Source: Daucus carota subsp. sativus (lineage: Eukaryota > Streptophyta > Magnoliopsida > Apiales > Apiaceae). From it: a stretch of DNA of 64,000 nucleotides. Within the stretch, counting starts at the first letter, position 1; every line of letters starts with the position of its first letter. The notes beneath the pieces are model-generated. The model ran no database searches and was not told the DNA's origin. It saw nothing but the letters and a program-made list of their open reading frames with translations. Of the stretch, positions 32,169 to 45,187 are shown piece by piece. The translations under genes were made by a program, and so were the position numbers. The stretch is from contig NC_030387.2 in assembly GCF_001625215.2 (NCBI RefSeq), positions 1,764,501 through 1,828,500 of the forward strand. Reading direction: 5' to 3'.

Positions 32169-32968
32169 CGTAGATATACCCAAATTCAAAAGAAACCCTA
32201 ATTTCTACCCTCCCTCTCTCGCTCGCTCTCTCTCCATACATTAATTAACCTAGCTTCTGTATCTCTCTGCGCCGGAAAGACTAAAATTCACTGACCCAAT
32301 TCCCCGTCACAATCAGAACCAATCACAAAGGATTGATCTTTTCAAGCTCTGGTATCCCCCTTTTCTTTGTTATTGTACTTGCTCATAATATGTACGTGTA
32401 TAAAGGCTAGCTTGCTACTATAATATACTTATTTCAAGATGATTGTCTCATTTTATTATTTGTTTTTCGAATATGTTGATTATGATTGATCCTGCTTTTC
32501 GTAATTTTTTCCTAAAATTTAGGCATCACATAATCTTGTTAATGAAACTTTTGATGCGTATTCAAATAAGTGCAAGGCCATACATAAATTTGCTAATGGT
32601 ATGCCTTGAGAGTTGAGATTTTATAACTTAATTACTCTTTGTGTAATCTCGTTATGGAGTGAATGTCATATGATAGCAAGTGAATTTGTAAATTTTTGGG
32701 GACTTTGTAAGATTCAAACTGCCATAATAAGTCTTAAAAAATATAGAGAGACGACAATGTAGAAATCGTGATACTCTACTACTGTACTAGTTGAATTTTA
32801 GTATTAAAAAAAAAATGTTATTTAGACAAAATTTTCAGTTGGGTTATTGAAAAAACGATTGAACTGTAAAATTTTGAGGCACGGTAATATAAAGAAGTTT
32901 ATGGTGGTCAATTGGCTATGTCACTTTGCAATATCTGAGTGAATTGGATAACTAATAATTCAGGTTGA
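32169..32968 (+). promoter_or_regulatory. 5' leader and leader intron of the SICKLE-like gene
   Basis: A pyrimidine-rich CT-repeat leader (about 32205-32351) ends at a donor GTATCC (32352). An acceptor TTCAG lies at 32959-32963, five bases before the ATG at 32969. Such leader introns are common in constitutively expressed plant genes. Exact transcript ends cannot be read from sequence. Confidence 0.55.
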
Positions 32969-34502
32969 ATGGAGGAATCAGAAAAGAGAAGAGAAAGACT
33001 GAAAGCAATGCGAATGGAAGCTGCTCAGAGTGGTGCAGATAATGAAGTTGGGAATTCTTCTCAGACACAAGGCCTCCCCAATCCATTGCTTCAAACAGCT
33101 GTGACTAACCAAGAATCATGTCCTCAGAGGTTTGGTTACTACACAGACCCAATGGCAGCGTTTTCAGGGAATAAGAGGAGCAAGGTCAGCCAGAATATTA
33201 CACAGGAACATCTTACACCTTCAAGTAATAACATATTTTCTGGGTGATTTTTTCGTTCATGCTTTAATTTTCACGTAATTGACTTTGCACACGTATAAAC
33301 TAGTCATCATTTGTCTTTTTAAATTTACGTGTCAAAATTTATAATTTCTCTATATATCCTCAAAAAATATTGGTGATGAAGTGAATGTATTGTGAGAATG
33401 CTACCTTTTTGACACTAGGAGTTCAGCTACTAAGTATATATACTATATACTATATATGTTTTTTCACTGTACGTGTGAGATGAGATTATGAGAAATTTAC
33501 TTCATTGCTTTGCCAGTACAAGAGATTACTCCTCGGCCCCTTCCAAGTCAAGGTATGTATCAACAACAGGAATCTGTCTGGAGTCCAACGGGAATGGTTC
33601 GTCCTTCTAGCATGCAGCCTGGAACACCTCGTGGTGCCTGGAATGGACCTGGTCCCACATATGGGTACAACATTCCACCTAGTTCACCTATCAGGGCAAA
33701 TTTTCCCAACACTATGGGTTCTGGCTCTGGACAGGGTAGCAGGCCTATTAATTATACACATCAGGGTCAAGGGCAATGGTCAGCCAACAGTCCTAGGCCC
33801 GGCCCATGGTTGGCCAACAGTCCTAGCCCGATTTCAGAGCAGGGTGTCAGGCCTGGAGTGGGGGAGTATCAAGGCGGACCTGGTTTCAATCCTATAGAGG
33901 GTAGAGGTTCAGTACGTGGAGGCAACCCTGGCTTTGGACAGGGAGGTAGAGGTAGCTATGATTCCAGCGGACAAGGCAGAGGGTACTGGTCCAATAATAG
34001 CCCAAACCCTAGTCAAGTACGTGGAAGCAATCCTGGCTTTGGTCAGGGATTTAGACCTAATTATAATCCCGCACAAGGCAGAGGGGACTGGTCCAGAAAC
34101 AGTCACAATCCCGGTACAGGTTATAGGCCTAAATTAGGAAGAGGTGGTGGTCAATGGTCAGGTAACAATGCCAGCCCTGGTCCAGCACGGAGTGGGGGAA
34201 GAGGTGGCAGAGGAAGAGGCTCTCATGATAATGTCTCAGCAGAGCTCAGACCAGATTTATATTACAACAAGTCAATGGTCGAAGATCCATGGAAGTTCTT
34301 GACACCTATCATCTGGATAACAGAAAAATCTCCTTCAAAGACTTGCACATCATCGAAATCCTGGCTTCCGAAATCAATCAGCATGCAAGGAGCAAAAGCT
34401 TCAACAGCTTCTACTGAATCTAATAAGTCTCAACCAAGTCTGGCCGAGTACCTTGCTGCTTCATTTAATGATGCTGTCAAAAATGATGAATCTATGATAT
34501 AA
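32969..34502 (+). CDS. SICKLE-like proline/glycine-rich nuclear protein
   Basis: Exons 32969-33224 and 33517-34502 join in frame to 413 residues. The N-terminus MEESEKRRERLKAMRMEAAQ is the conserved charged start of plant SICKLE (hydroxyproline-rich glycoprotein-like) proteins. The middle (about 100-310) is low complexity, with Pro, Gly, Ser, Asn and Gln and repeated NPGFGQG and QGRG blocks including RGG-type GGRGGRGRGS. The C-terminus has a conserved VEDPWKFL and SLAEYLAASF. In Arabidopsis SICKLE acts in the nucleus in microRNA production and splicing. The assignment relies on the N-terminal motif and composition. Internal sequence repeats suggest expansion by duplication (GSNPGFGQG and GGNPGFGQG). 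Confidence 0.65.
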
Positions 34503-35036
34503 CTAAGCAGCTGTTACGAGAAATTTTTCCATTTATACCTGTTGGTTTATGCTTCTGGAATTACGTTACTCTGAGAAGTTTTATACATTTTACAGGAGTA
34601 TCTGAGGTTATGATTGCTGCAAGTCTGGCATTATCACATCTTCTGCGAGTATATTTAATGTTGCTCAGATAATTTCAGAGACGATGAAGATTGATATTAG
34701 GCAAGGAGAGGCATGATCAGGATTTCAGATAAATGTAGTTCGGAAATATGCACATGTATCCAAATTTATGTTGAACAGAGAAATATTTCCTAATAATTTC
34801 CTGATTTTTCACTTTCCTTGTTATCATTTTCTAGCCCTTCTAGTTGGAATTTTCAACATTCAACATACTCAAAGGGTTCTCCGAAATCATTAGAATACCA
34901 TTGCAACACTTTGACATACTGAAAATTTTAAGGTGTTTCTTAGATTTAAACTATACCTTTCTTCTGTTTCTTTTGACAATTTATGCTTATATGTCTTACA
35001 AGTAAGTATTTGTTTTAACTTTTAATACTTCTTGGG

Positions 35037-35267
35037 ATGAGCGAAAGTAGAACCCGGGGTTACCCTTTGTCCCACTCCGAACCACCCTACATAAAGTGCG
35101 AGATATACGCAAACGTTGAGGATGAAATGTCAGTAGACATTACTCAACCGGAGGATATATATGTCAAGGTGTTGAAAACTTGCTTAACCAGATATGAGCA
35201 GGAAAACATAAAGTTGTCACATGTTAGTGACAAAGGACAGGGCCCAAATATTAATAGTGGCAAGTGA
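35037..35267 (+). CDS. Hypothetical 76-residue reading frame
   Basis: The frame has an acidic middle (VEDEMSVDITQPEDIY) and rather balanced composition compared with the AT-biased false frames nearby. No motif, signal peptide or membrane segment is recognised, and no splice partners are obvious. It could be a decayed exon, part of a repeat, or chance. Confidence 0.15.
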   Translation: MSESRTRGYPLSHSEPPYIKCEIYANVEDEMSVDITQPEDIYVKVLKTCLTRYEQENIKLSHVSDKGQGPNINSGK

Positions 35268-35691
35268 ATCTTATCAAAGTTGCCTACTTTACTTTTGCCC
35301 ATATATATGCATTGTCAAATCTACTTGATATCATATCATTATATTCATGTTCTCCACCCCCATTATTCTTCAACTATGATTTAGGGGTGGCCTGCCTTCC
35401 AAGCATTAGGAGCAATTTAGAGGTCGTTTGATTCATGATCAATGAGTTCAGTTAACAAAGATCGGAACACTAAATCTGTTAACAAAGATCGGAACATCAA
35501 ATCCTTATGTTGGCTTTTGATATAGTAATGTTGTGTCTTGGTGTTTGGTACAATAATTTTGTTGTATTAAATGAAAACCTTCACCTCACGACTAGATTAC
35601 GTGCTTTTCAGGATAGTCATTCATCTTCGCCGATTCTCCCGTTTGGTGGTATTATGGAATGAGAACCTCAACCTCGCGAGTAAACTATTCA

Positions 35692-35781
35692 TTGATCCTC
35701 GGGATACTCATTCCTATTCGCCCGTTCTCCCATTCCTTGATCCTCGGGATACTCATTCCTATTCGCTCGTTCTCCCATTCT
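35692..35781. repeat. Perfect-period 45-bp tandem duplication
   Basis: 35692-35736 and 35737-35781 are nearly identical, starting TTGATCCTCGGGATACTC. They lie in a repeat-like segment. Confidence 0.85.
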
Positions 35782-36657
35782 AATTCCCGCCTGCCATCGG
35801 TTGACAAATACCACAAACACAACTTTGTTCGAAGTAAGCCAAGTTATATTGTAGCATGTGGCCTGGCTACTAGCTATTTCCATCAAAGACCGGGCCATAA
35901 GAACTAAGGAAAGACATTACAAGACAATTCGACATGTTTTTCTTACCTAAGGTGTTTAAAACCATAGTAGGTGACCTTGCATTTCATTATTATTTTGACA
36001 CAAAAGCTCTGCATTATGAAACATGTTCAACTTTACTTTTGGGGTCTACATACATGCAACACTGAACTTATTATATACAGCAGATTTTCCAATTTATGTA
36101 CCTGCAAGATGTCAAAATAAAAATTCTATGGAAACATATATCAAAACAATAGTTGTCAACAGACAATTTACTGCAATAGAATATATCTTGGGAAAAAAAA
36201 AATCAAGGACAAGGCTAGAAGAGTTGCGAGAATCTTTATAACCAGACTCAGCCTCGAGCAGGTGCCAATGTGTGCATTCCTCAGGTATCCAAAATAACGA
36301 CACCAATTCTTTGCAGTGCTTGCCCACGAAAAGATCGCCAACCCACCAACTAACTAATGAATACATATACCACATAACAAATGTTTTAGAACTAAAGGAA
36401 AACTAATATGGAGTCCTGCCCTAAATACTCCCCATCACGATCCCAGCAGCTAGCTATAAAACACGTAGTTGGCTGCTATGGCTTACAGATTTGATGAGAA
36501 TTGAAGAAAACAGACATATTAATAATGAACACTTGTCTGTATCGTTTATAAGCATCATATTATTCTTCCCCAGTTGGTGGAACCCCGATCACTGTAAAAT
36601 GAGCATGAGCTATATAGTTTCTACCCTCTGTACAATTGTTTTCCAGAACAAGAACAG

Positions 36658-39553
36658 TCACCTGTGTGTTGAAGTTTGTGGCAGTGGATATGCCATGGGA
36701 CCCATGTTCACAGGGGCACCAGGAACAAGTTGTCCTGAAGGGGCTATCATACTATAGCCCATGTGTGCTGGTTGGGATAGATTCACCGGTGTCCCTGCTA
36801 CCAGAGACCCTCCTACTGGCTGCCCGATAGTTGTTCCACCATACATGACTCCAGGGGCAACTAATTGAGGAGTTTGTTTGATTGGCTTGCCAGATGAACC
36901 TCCTGCAGAAGAACCATTGGTTTGACCAGTGATAGGTGTTGGGGAAACTGGCATTTCACCATTATTGACATTAGTAATATCGTGAATGCTCGATCGTCTC
37001 CTGTCCTTGTTCATTGAGTTTAAACGAATAAAGTACTTCTGTGCATGGCTCGCGACTTGTGTAGGAGTTCTAGTTACCACAAAGTTTCGAGAAATACTTC
37101 TCCAGTCACCTTTACCATATTTCTCCAAACCAAGAAGAAATAATCTGTTTGGCATTAAGCAAAAAAAATATTAAATTTGTGAAATATTTAGCTTCCCAAG
37201 GAGCCAAATATAGATTATAGAAATCTTTATGCAGCATGAGGTCACTAAAGTCAAGAAAAACGACGTACACCCTTAATGACTACTAGCATATATCTTATAC
37301 ATGAAGACTGAGCCATGCTATTACGTCGAGACCCATTACGATGCAAGCAAAAGCTAAAGATAGAGAACCTTTAGTGATAAAAGCATCTGAGTATTTGACG
37401 GTTTATTTGGTGAAGTGTGAAACTGAAATATTGTATTTGTACATAGACTTTATACAAGAGAAAAAATATGGGTATGGGTGGCTATCACTCAAAACATAAA
37501 TATGAAATTAACTATCGGTTGAGAATGTAGGGTAGCCTTATCAAGTTGGAAATAATAGAGCAGCTAGCTTATATTCTAATAGCAGAAACTAGCAGTTATT
37601 ACACAAGTAACACGACGTATAAGTAACTCATAGAAAGCTAAATAATGGATTCAGCACTTTCGAGACATCAATGCTGCGACACATTAAGCTATGAAGCACC
37701 TGTTGATGATTATGGACCCAGTACTCCACATATTACCACAAACGCAAAGTTAAGTCCACGGAATTCAAGTTAGCCAGCATTATAACAGTTAAAGTTCTAT
37801 TTTCCTTAAAGCAATAACCAAATATGAACGTTGGACCGACTTACTTGATAAATAGGGTCTTTCTTATATTACAAGCCAGTTTGGGTTTTTACATATGTAT
37901 CGCTTGTCACAGTGCTGTGGAGACCTGGCATTCTCCATAAATGACAACTCATAGCTAGGTCAGAGCCAAAGAAAAGGAGCAGCTATCTTTTTAAGGCTCA
38001 ATAACATATATCTATCGGGAAGCATATACTCAATGTGGAGTACAGCAAAGGGATGCTATGTGATACAATTTTGAACAAGAAAGAGCGTCAAAAGATAATC
38101 GAGTACAGAAAAGGATGAAACCAATAATCTTCAACACCAAATTCGAAGAGAAAGCAACCATGCAAGTGGTAGCTGACTAAAGAGCGATCATGGAAGCATG
38201 TGTACAGAACGTCGAAAAAAGGATCACCAGTTCACAAAAAAGTACAGCAATTTCTAAAATCACAGAAGTTTTACAGGAAACATTTAAGCACGTGTAATGG
38301 ATACATTATCTACTAAAACATGAAAAGCAAATAATATCTAATCCTAAGATTCTAGACTAATTTCTCAACTGAATAATCCAGATTTTTTTTAAAAAAACAC
38401 ACTTCATGCAGATCGGAGTACTAGTACTATTTGATACAATTAAATCCGGAACTTTAGGTTCGTTGGTTGGTCGGTCTTTCTTTTTGGTTTTTAGTCCTTC
38501 AATTTCTATTTGACAATAAATTAATATTTTTTAATATCCAACTTACTACTGGCAGTCTAAGGCTTATATCCCGGCAACAACATACTAAAATCAAACATTT
38601 ATATAATTACTAATTAGTTCTAAATAAATATCATATCATCATTAGCGTAAATATATTTTTCAAATATTAGCACATCTCTAACAAAAATTTTGTTATTAAG
38701 ATAAAATTTTAAAATTAACCTGTGCATCAGACGAAATATAAGCTAGTCTTTAATATCAGTGTTAAAAAAAAGATCCTCGCCAATTAAGCAGAGAGTGCTC
38801 ATAAGTTGTTTGATAAGTCCAAAAGCAAACTTTCTGCTCGAAGATTTACATAAAATTTGTGCTCAAAGAAAGATTTTGAACAAAATCAGTAGACCAATGA
38901 CATCACTAGTTCCGAAGACAATAACCATAGACATAGTGACAAAATTCTTCTCTACAACTATAAGCCAACTTGTATAAAGCTCACACATTGCGACCAACCA
39001 CAGGCATCAAATGCATAGTACATTTATACTCAATGTTAAGTATACCAGAATCCACAAATTTCTGAAGCAAAGAGCAGCAAGCAAGATAGAACTACATAAC
39101 AGAGTTCTATACAAACCAATATAGAACCACATTAAGAATTTTAAACAATTAAGTAATGATAATTTACCTGTGCTCTTCCTCTGTCCAGGCTATCCCTTTG
39201 CGGCGCTCCTGTTCAGACTTTAAAGCTTTACCATTATGATTAGATTCACTGTTAAAATTCCCAAAACTTCCACCTTTCTTTCCAGTTCCTTCATTGCCAG
39301 CTTGGCCTATTGAGCCACTTGAGGAGGAATTGTATCGAGGCAGTGGCACACATCCAGACTCAATCCGATTAACATCATCTACTAGGAGCTCATAGTGGTC
39401 TCTCACCTCTTCTAAAGATTTCCCAGGGACATCAGCTGCAATTTTCTCCCATCGGTCCGATAAATCCTCGGAATAAGTTGCCAACGCATTCTCGAACATT
39501 ATATCCTGCTCCCTGCTCCATATGGAGCTATCGCCTGATTCATTGCCACTCAT
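36658..39553 (-). CDS. SRM1-like: SRM1/DIVARICATA-type MYB transcription factor (SHAQKYF class)
   Basis: Exons 39168-39553 and 36658-37144 (minus) encode 290 residues, separated by a 2.0-kb intron in the second SANT repeat. The N-terminal SANT-like repeat has WSREQDIMFENALATY and RWEKIAADVPGKSLEEVRDH. A Ser/Gly linker follows, then RRKGIAWTEEEHRLFLLGL and the DNA-binding helix VASHAQKYFIRLNS. RRRSSIHDIT comes next, and the C-terminus is Pro/Gly-rich and ends near TSTHR. This arrangement matches Arabidopsis SRM1 (salt-related MYB1) and snapdragon DIVARICATA relatives, nuclear factors that bind I-box/TATCCA-like sites. The match to SRM1 extends to the tail (GTPVNLSQPAHM), supporting orthology. 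Upstream sequence to about 40.95 kb may include a leader intron. Confidence 0.88.
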
Positions 39554-42500
39554 CTATCTACTCAGAACTTTATTTTTTCCTCACCAGAAAGAGATAAAAT
39601 AGCAATACAAATTTCACAGATTACTATTAGTATAATTTGGAAGAACCCATCTCCAGTATGGAATTCTCTAAGAATAACAATTGGATATGAGATCTGAATT
39701 CATAAAAAAGGTATAAGAGACAAGTTGAAGTAGTGTGATATATTGGGGAATAGGTGTGTCAGAACATATAGGTAAGCAAGATTTAAAACAAACAGACCCC
39801 AAAAAGAGCCAAATGGTCTGAACTGTGAGACCACCTCCAATAAATATCATCACAGAGTCATGAGAAGATTAAGGGAACAGTTCATTCCAAGCATGACAAG
39901 AATCTGAAAATCATAAAAACAATAGAGTAATCAATGTTAGATTGCGACAATTGAATATAATATACGTATAAATATGTAAAAGGGAGGTAGAGAAAATATA
40001 AAAATAATGGTGACGGTGAATTCAATACAATGATAACTAGGGTTTTAAATTATGAGATGTGAAAGAAAACAAAACACAACCAAACAAACAAAGAAGCTAA
40101 AACTCAAAACTCCAAAATCAGCATTTTGAAAAAAAAAAAAAAAAAAGGAAAAAACGAAAGAAAGAGAAACCAAAGGAAAAGGTATTCATTCTTCCACCGA
40201 TCCCAACAAAACACTAATAACCAAAAGGCCTCCCTGATAACAACATTTTTCACAGTGAAGGCCCACTACAAGATACCCACCATTTTACAGCTTAAAAACT
40301 TGCCTTTCACAGATTGTAAATTGATACTGCAGCTTGCTTATAGTAAAAATACCAATCTGAATCATTCAATCATGTAACAAACAGCCAATAACGAAGTGAC
40401 CTAAAATTTTGAAACTTGTGAAGAAATTCACATAAACCACAAGAGTTCAAGAGGGGAAGGTGTTCAATTTAATAACAACAATTGAGATATTATATGTACA
40501 CATACACACACAAGCATCAACTCAAACATACCCTTTTGTGTAATTAAACAACTTCAGGGTTTAACCCATGATTGTAACATATGACTTAATGATTTCACAA
40601 GAACTAAACAAAAGACTGAAACACTGAAATGTTACCTAGTACTAAAATGACAACTAACAAGATTTGACAGTTTACCCACTTCTAAAAACACAATTTTTAA
40701 CATTAGTGAGCTAAAACAAATGACTAATTACATACTAAGATAAGTAAAGATCAAACCTTTATTGTGCAGATAGGTTTCTTGAAGTGTTGTTTCACTTAGG
40801 TAATAAGTAAAACACATTATAAGCAGAAAATTAACTTAAAAAAGAAAAAGATGCACAAGTTTCAACATTGTTGTAGTAGTATTATAAAACCCAAGAAAAC
40901 AACATTAATTTAATCATGTGATTAACTAAACCCTAGATTGTGCAGTGAGAAATGATTAGTGGTGAGAGGTTTTTTTTACCAAAATAACCTCGGAAGTGGG
41001 CCAAATTACAAGATTTGGGAAAGAAATGTAGCTGATACTGTGGACTATTTTGGAAATGAAAAGCCCACAAAGAAAGAGATGGGTCGGGTCGGGTCTTAAA
41101 ACAGTGCAAGGAGGCAGTGACTAGTTGCAAATGAATGGATAAATGGGCCCACCTTCAAGTTGCTATGAAATCTGGAATCTGCTGCAGTAGGCCCTGCAGT
41201 GCTGCCTAATGCACCGAATATTTTATTAGGGAAGAGTATGAAAATGCGAAAATCTGATATCGTAATTTTGAAAATTTTGAGGTCTAATTTAAAAAAAATG
41301 ACTTCTTGTTTATTGTAAAAAAATGGAATAAAAGTGAGAAGTAAATAAGTTAATAAAGTGTTTGGAAAAGAAGCAGAAGCTGTGAGAGAGAAGGTATCAT
41401 TCTCAGCTTGCTTCCACTTTTTTACACCAATAGGTAAAGAGAAGCAGAAGCCAGAAGCAGCCAGAAGTTTCTCTCAACCAAACATGCCTTTTATTTTCAT
41501 AACAATCTTTTTATATTCAGAGTAAATTTAACTATGTCCAATAGTTACAAGAAAATGGGTACGCTGCCACGTATCACGAACCCGATCGTTCGTACTCCAT
41601 AGGGGAGCAAATGCGAACGGAGACGTATGGGGTCACGATCCAGATCGTCGAAGATAACAACCCGCAAGAACACAGTTCATTCTTGTTCTGAACTGTAGAT
41701 CCATGATTTCATGTCTATGTCATATGATAAATAGTTTATTTTATTAATAAATGTGTACTTTTGTTTGTCATTCAATAACTTTTTCTTTAAAAAATTATAA
41801 ATGTATAAATTATCAACTAAAATTGTATATTATAATGAAATTTATATATATCATTATAGAATTCGTTTTAAAATGACCAGTCGTACTCATACGTTCCATC
41901 GTACCGAATCCACTAAAACTAATATCCGCGTACCCGATTTCGTTCCCCGTTTCAAATCGAACCTAGGCTTACGTAACTATGTTGTCTATCCCCTCTTACA
42001 CCGGAATAAATCATATTCTAATATAAATTTCTGCAAGTCGTTCCGGAAATTAAAAAGTTGATCTAAAAATAATATTATAATTTTAATAGAATCTTCATAG
42101 ATGTTGGGAAATTGGTTTTTCATTTAAAATAATTCAATTGATAACCTCAAAAATTCGTATAAACCTTTATATTAGAAAAAATGAATTATAAGCTTTGCCT
42201 ATATATAGTTTTAATCTTGAGCAATATGAATGTGACATATCTCGCTAATTGACGAATAAGTTGACAAAAATAAATACTTTTCTCGTCTTTCTCATTCTCT
42301 TTCATAATTTTTTACATTATTTGATAAGTGTTTTAAGATGTATATCAAATATATTTATGTAATTTATTTTAAAATTTTTATATATAAATATTTGGATATT
42401 AATTTTTTTTTAAAAATAATTTATAAAATTATATTTTATAAAAAATATAAATACTTCCGTTATCAAACATAAAAACGAAGGTCAAATTCGGCCGGTCAAT

Positions 42501-43384
42501 CAAAATACTTTACCTTTCCCTCTCAATTATTTTGTATAAAATTTGAACAATTTTTCTTTTGAATAGAATTTAAATATTTAGATTTTTTTATAAAAAATTG
42601 AAAATAAATTATGAAATATATTTCATATGCATTTTATAATACATGTCAAATAATAAAAACACTGCTTAAAGTCTGTCGAGTGAAAAAAAATGACAGTTCT
42701 AGCTTATAAACGAGGGAACATTTGGATTTAGAAATGAAATTAAATAATTTCTTAATCTCTGAACTGCCCGGGCTTAAAGAATTTTTGGAGCCTGTTTACG
42801 TGGGTTTAAAGTCCGGGCTTTTAATCATTTTTGACTTTAAGCTGAAAATGTATATTTTATAGAAATAGGTCAGAAATTGATTTAAAACCAAAAGTTAACT
42901 TTTTTTATATAAAAAATAAGTATTAATCATAAGTTATCCATAAATCACTTTTATTTTTATATTATATTTTTAATAACTCATAAATCAATAACAAATTAAA
43001 ATTATCGAAACAAATGCTTTAAAATTCCAACTCATCACATAAATCACGATAAAGTCATGAGTAATAAATAAGTTGAGCAATCTAGATTACGGTCCATATA
43101 TTAAAGAAAACAATAGTTTTGTTGTATGTGAATTATATCACTCAACAGATTAGGATCCGTGAATATTAAAAACCATGATTTTGTTGCTCAATTTTTTAAT
43201 TGATTCAGTGAATGAGGTGTGCAAGTTTCGAGTAGCTTCTTTTTAAAATAATTTAGACAGTGTACCTGTTCATGGTTGGGACTTGGGAGGGACAATTGGA
43301 CCAATCCAATAATTGGTGTATATTCTTTGCACCATCGCAAGACATTGGACTTATCAAATTTAGCAGACACAAGTGCTACTGGAA

Positions 43385-44076
43385 CTCCCTCCGTCCCGTT
43401 AGATTGTATACATTTGGTTTGGACACGGAAACCAAGAAAAAGTGTAAAAAGTTAGTAAAATGAGATGAAAAATGAGTGAAGTGGTGTGACCCATTTATAT
43501 TTAATGATAGATCTGAGATAGTGAAGAAAAATAGTGGGTATAATAGTGTTTATATTATTAGAGCAATTCCAACAGCTGTCCTATTTAGTGTCCTAAGTCA
43601 TAATATAGGGCATTTGATGAAAAAACTTGATCCAACAATGTCCTAGTGATGCCCTATATCACTAGGACAACTCATTCAAGCCCTATTTTTGAGGCACTCT
43701 CTCTCCTTGCCCTATCCCATATTTTATAATAAATTCTTACCAACACTCTCTTTCTCTCTCTATTTTATATTATGTTTTAATGATGAAAGAGAACTTTTAA
43801 TAATAAAATATTAAACATATAGTGAAAATAAGGCACATTGTTGGAGTTGAAGTTAGTAGAATATGTCCTAAACTACTAGGACATAATTTTTTATATTATA
43901 TTTAGGGCTCCAACTAGGACACTGTTGGACTTGCTCTTATAGAATGGAGATAGTGGAAAAAAAAAAGTGGGTGTACTAGTGTTTTATATTATTAAAAGTT
44001 ACTATATTTGAAATGTATAGAAATGATGGGACGTTCCAAAAAGGAAATTGTATAGAATTGATTGTGACGGAAGGAG
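43385..44076. mobile_element. Stowaway-like MITE containing a nested MITE
   Basis: The ends CTCCCTCCGTCCC and GTGACGGAAGGAG are Stowaway-type terminal repeats with some decay. After subtracting the nested element (43561-43936) the host MITE is about 316 bp. The flanking TA is intact only on the right. It is the same family as the element at 5454-5734. Confidence 0.7.
43561..43936. mobile_element. Tourist-like (PIF/Harbinger) MITE nested in a Stowaway MITE
   Basis: The ends pair as GAGCAATTCCAACAG and the reverse complement of CTGTTGGACTTGCTC. TTA is duplicated on each side (43558-43560, 43937-43939). The interior contains inverted blocks such as GTCCTAG/CTAGGAC. A related partial copy is at about 55614-55740. 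Confidence 0.8.
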
Positions 44077-45187
44077 TATTATCTAAGATTCGGAATATAT
44101 ACATTTCAAATGCCAGAGAGATTTTTAAATAAATTCTTAAAAGATCATGAATAGAGCTCTAAAAGATTTTTAGTGGTTTTTACAAGATTTAAGAATTTGG
44201 TTTCTCCATTATTTTTACCGTTTTATGATTCTTAACTTATTTTAAATAATAAAAAATCAAATCACTTCAATTTATCAAATACTTTCTCAACTCATATCGA
44301 TTGAGTTCAAATATGATTAAAATATAAAATAGAAGGGAATTAACTATGCTCTCAGATATGTTGTTCCGACTCAGACTATCTCAATTGTCCACTAATTCTT
44401 ATCATCTAACAAATTAGGGGATATTTAGATCTTGAATGAGAATCAGCAATAAGAATGAAAGATATGAAAATGAATATCCAAGCAGAGTGTAAGAAATAAT
44501 TTATTCTACTTCGAATTGCTAATTCAAACACCTGCACAACACAGTTTAATCAACACAAGTTTAAGGTTCCAATTCATATTCCGAACTTATTAATCATGAA
44601 TCAAACGCCTAATCCAAACATCAATACAACACTTTGGTTTAAGATTGCAATTCCCATCCCGGACTCGCGAAACCTCTAAAAGAGTTTTTTAATATAATTT
44701 GCTCATGTTCAGTATATGAACGTGTGTGGTCCTGTCCTATATGCATATGTATGTGGTCCTGTCTGTGAGGAACTGTGGGCTAAAGGAAAAAATTATTCAC
44801 TGTTTGGATCACTAGTTATTTTTCAAGTTTTAAGCAAATTGTTCTTCATTCACAGATTTCACCACAGAACAATTGCACTCTTCCTGCACCATTCTTTTCT
44901 ACCTTAATATTCCTTCACGGTTTTTCACTGTATAGCATAATATTCCGGTCCTTCCAACCGAAACCCAACCGAACCATTTGGGACAAAAAAACGAAAGAAG
45001 TAATGTGCGGTATAAACATCTATTGAAATCTATGACTAGTTTTTACATGAGCAAATCCCGGTCTGAAGTCTATGCAATGATCTAAAAGAAATTAAAAAAA
45101 TCTGGAAGCCTCAGTAGGCAGAGAGGAGAGACTACAGGAGTAAAGTTTGTCAGTATGTTTAATCCTCGGGAGATTTTGTTTCTTCTT

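Larger units (their letters stand above)
34503..36657. other. Intergenic region between SICKLE-like and MYB genes
   Basis: The two genes converge here, so both 3' ends lie at the edges. 35400-35800 has repeat character with tandem copies (two copies of a GTTAACAAAGATCGGAACA motif at 35453-35500, and a 45-bp tandem pair). A 76-codon frame at 35037-35267 is listed separately. The rest shows nothing identifiable. Confidence 0.45.
39554..45187. other. Large intergenic region with MITE-derived sequence
   Basis: 39554-40950 is the presumed leader and promoter region of the MYB gene, with a poly-A run at 40129-40146. The part from about 41.2 to 44.1 kb is AT-rich with MITE pieces: a truncated Tourist-like copy (about 42779-43010) and the nested pair at 43385-44076. 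About 41520-42010 has GC-richer unassigned repeat sequence. 44.1-45.18 kb includes the 3' end of the CAC2 transcript. No gene was recognised. Confidence 0.5.

Noticed and set aside
41801-42061. 86-codon frame in the MYB-CAC2 intergenic region
   Set aside because: Composition shifts from AT-rich to a repeat-like stretch and no homology is recognised. It is likely part of a degraded repeat.
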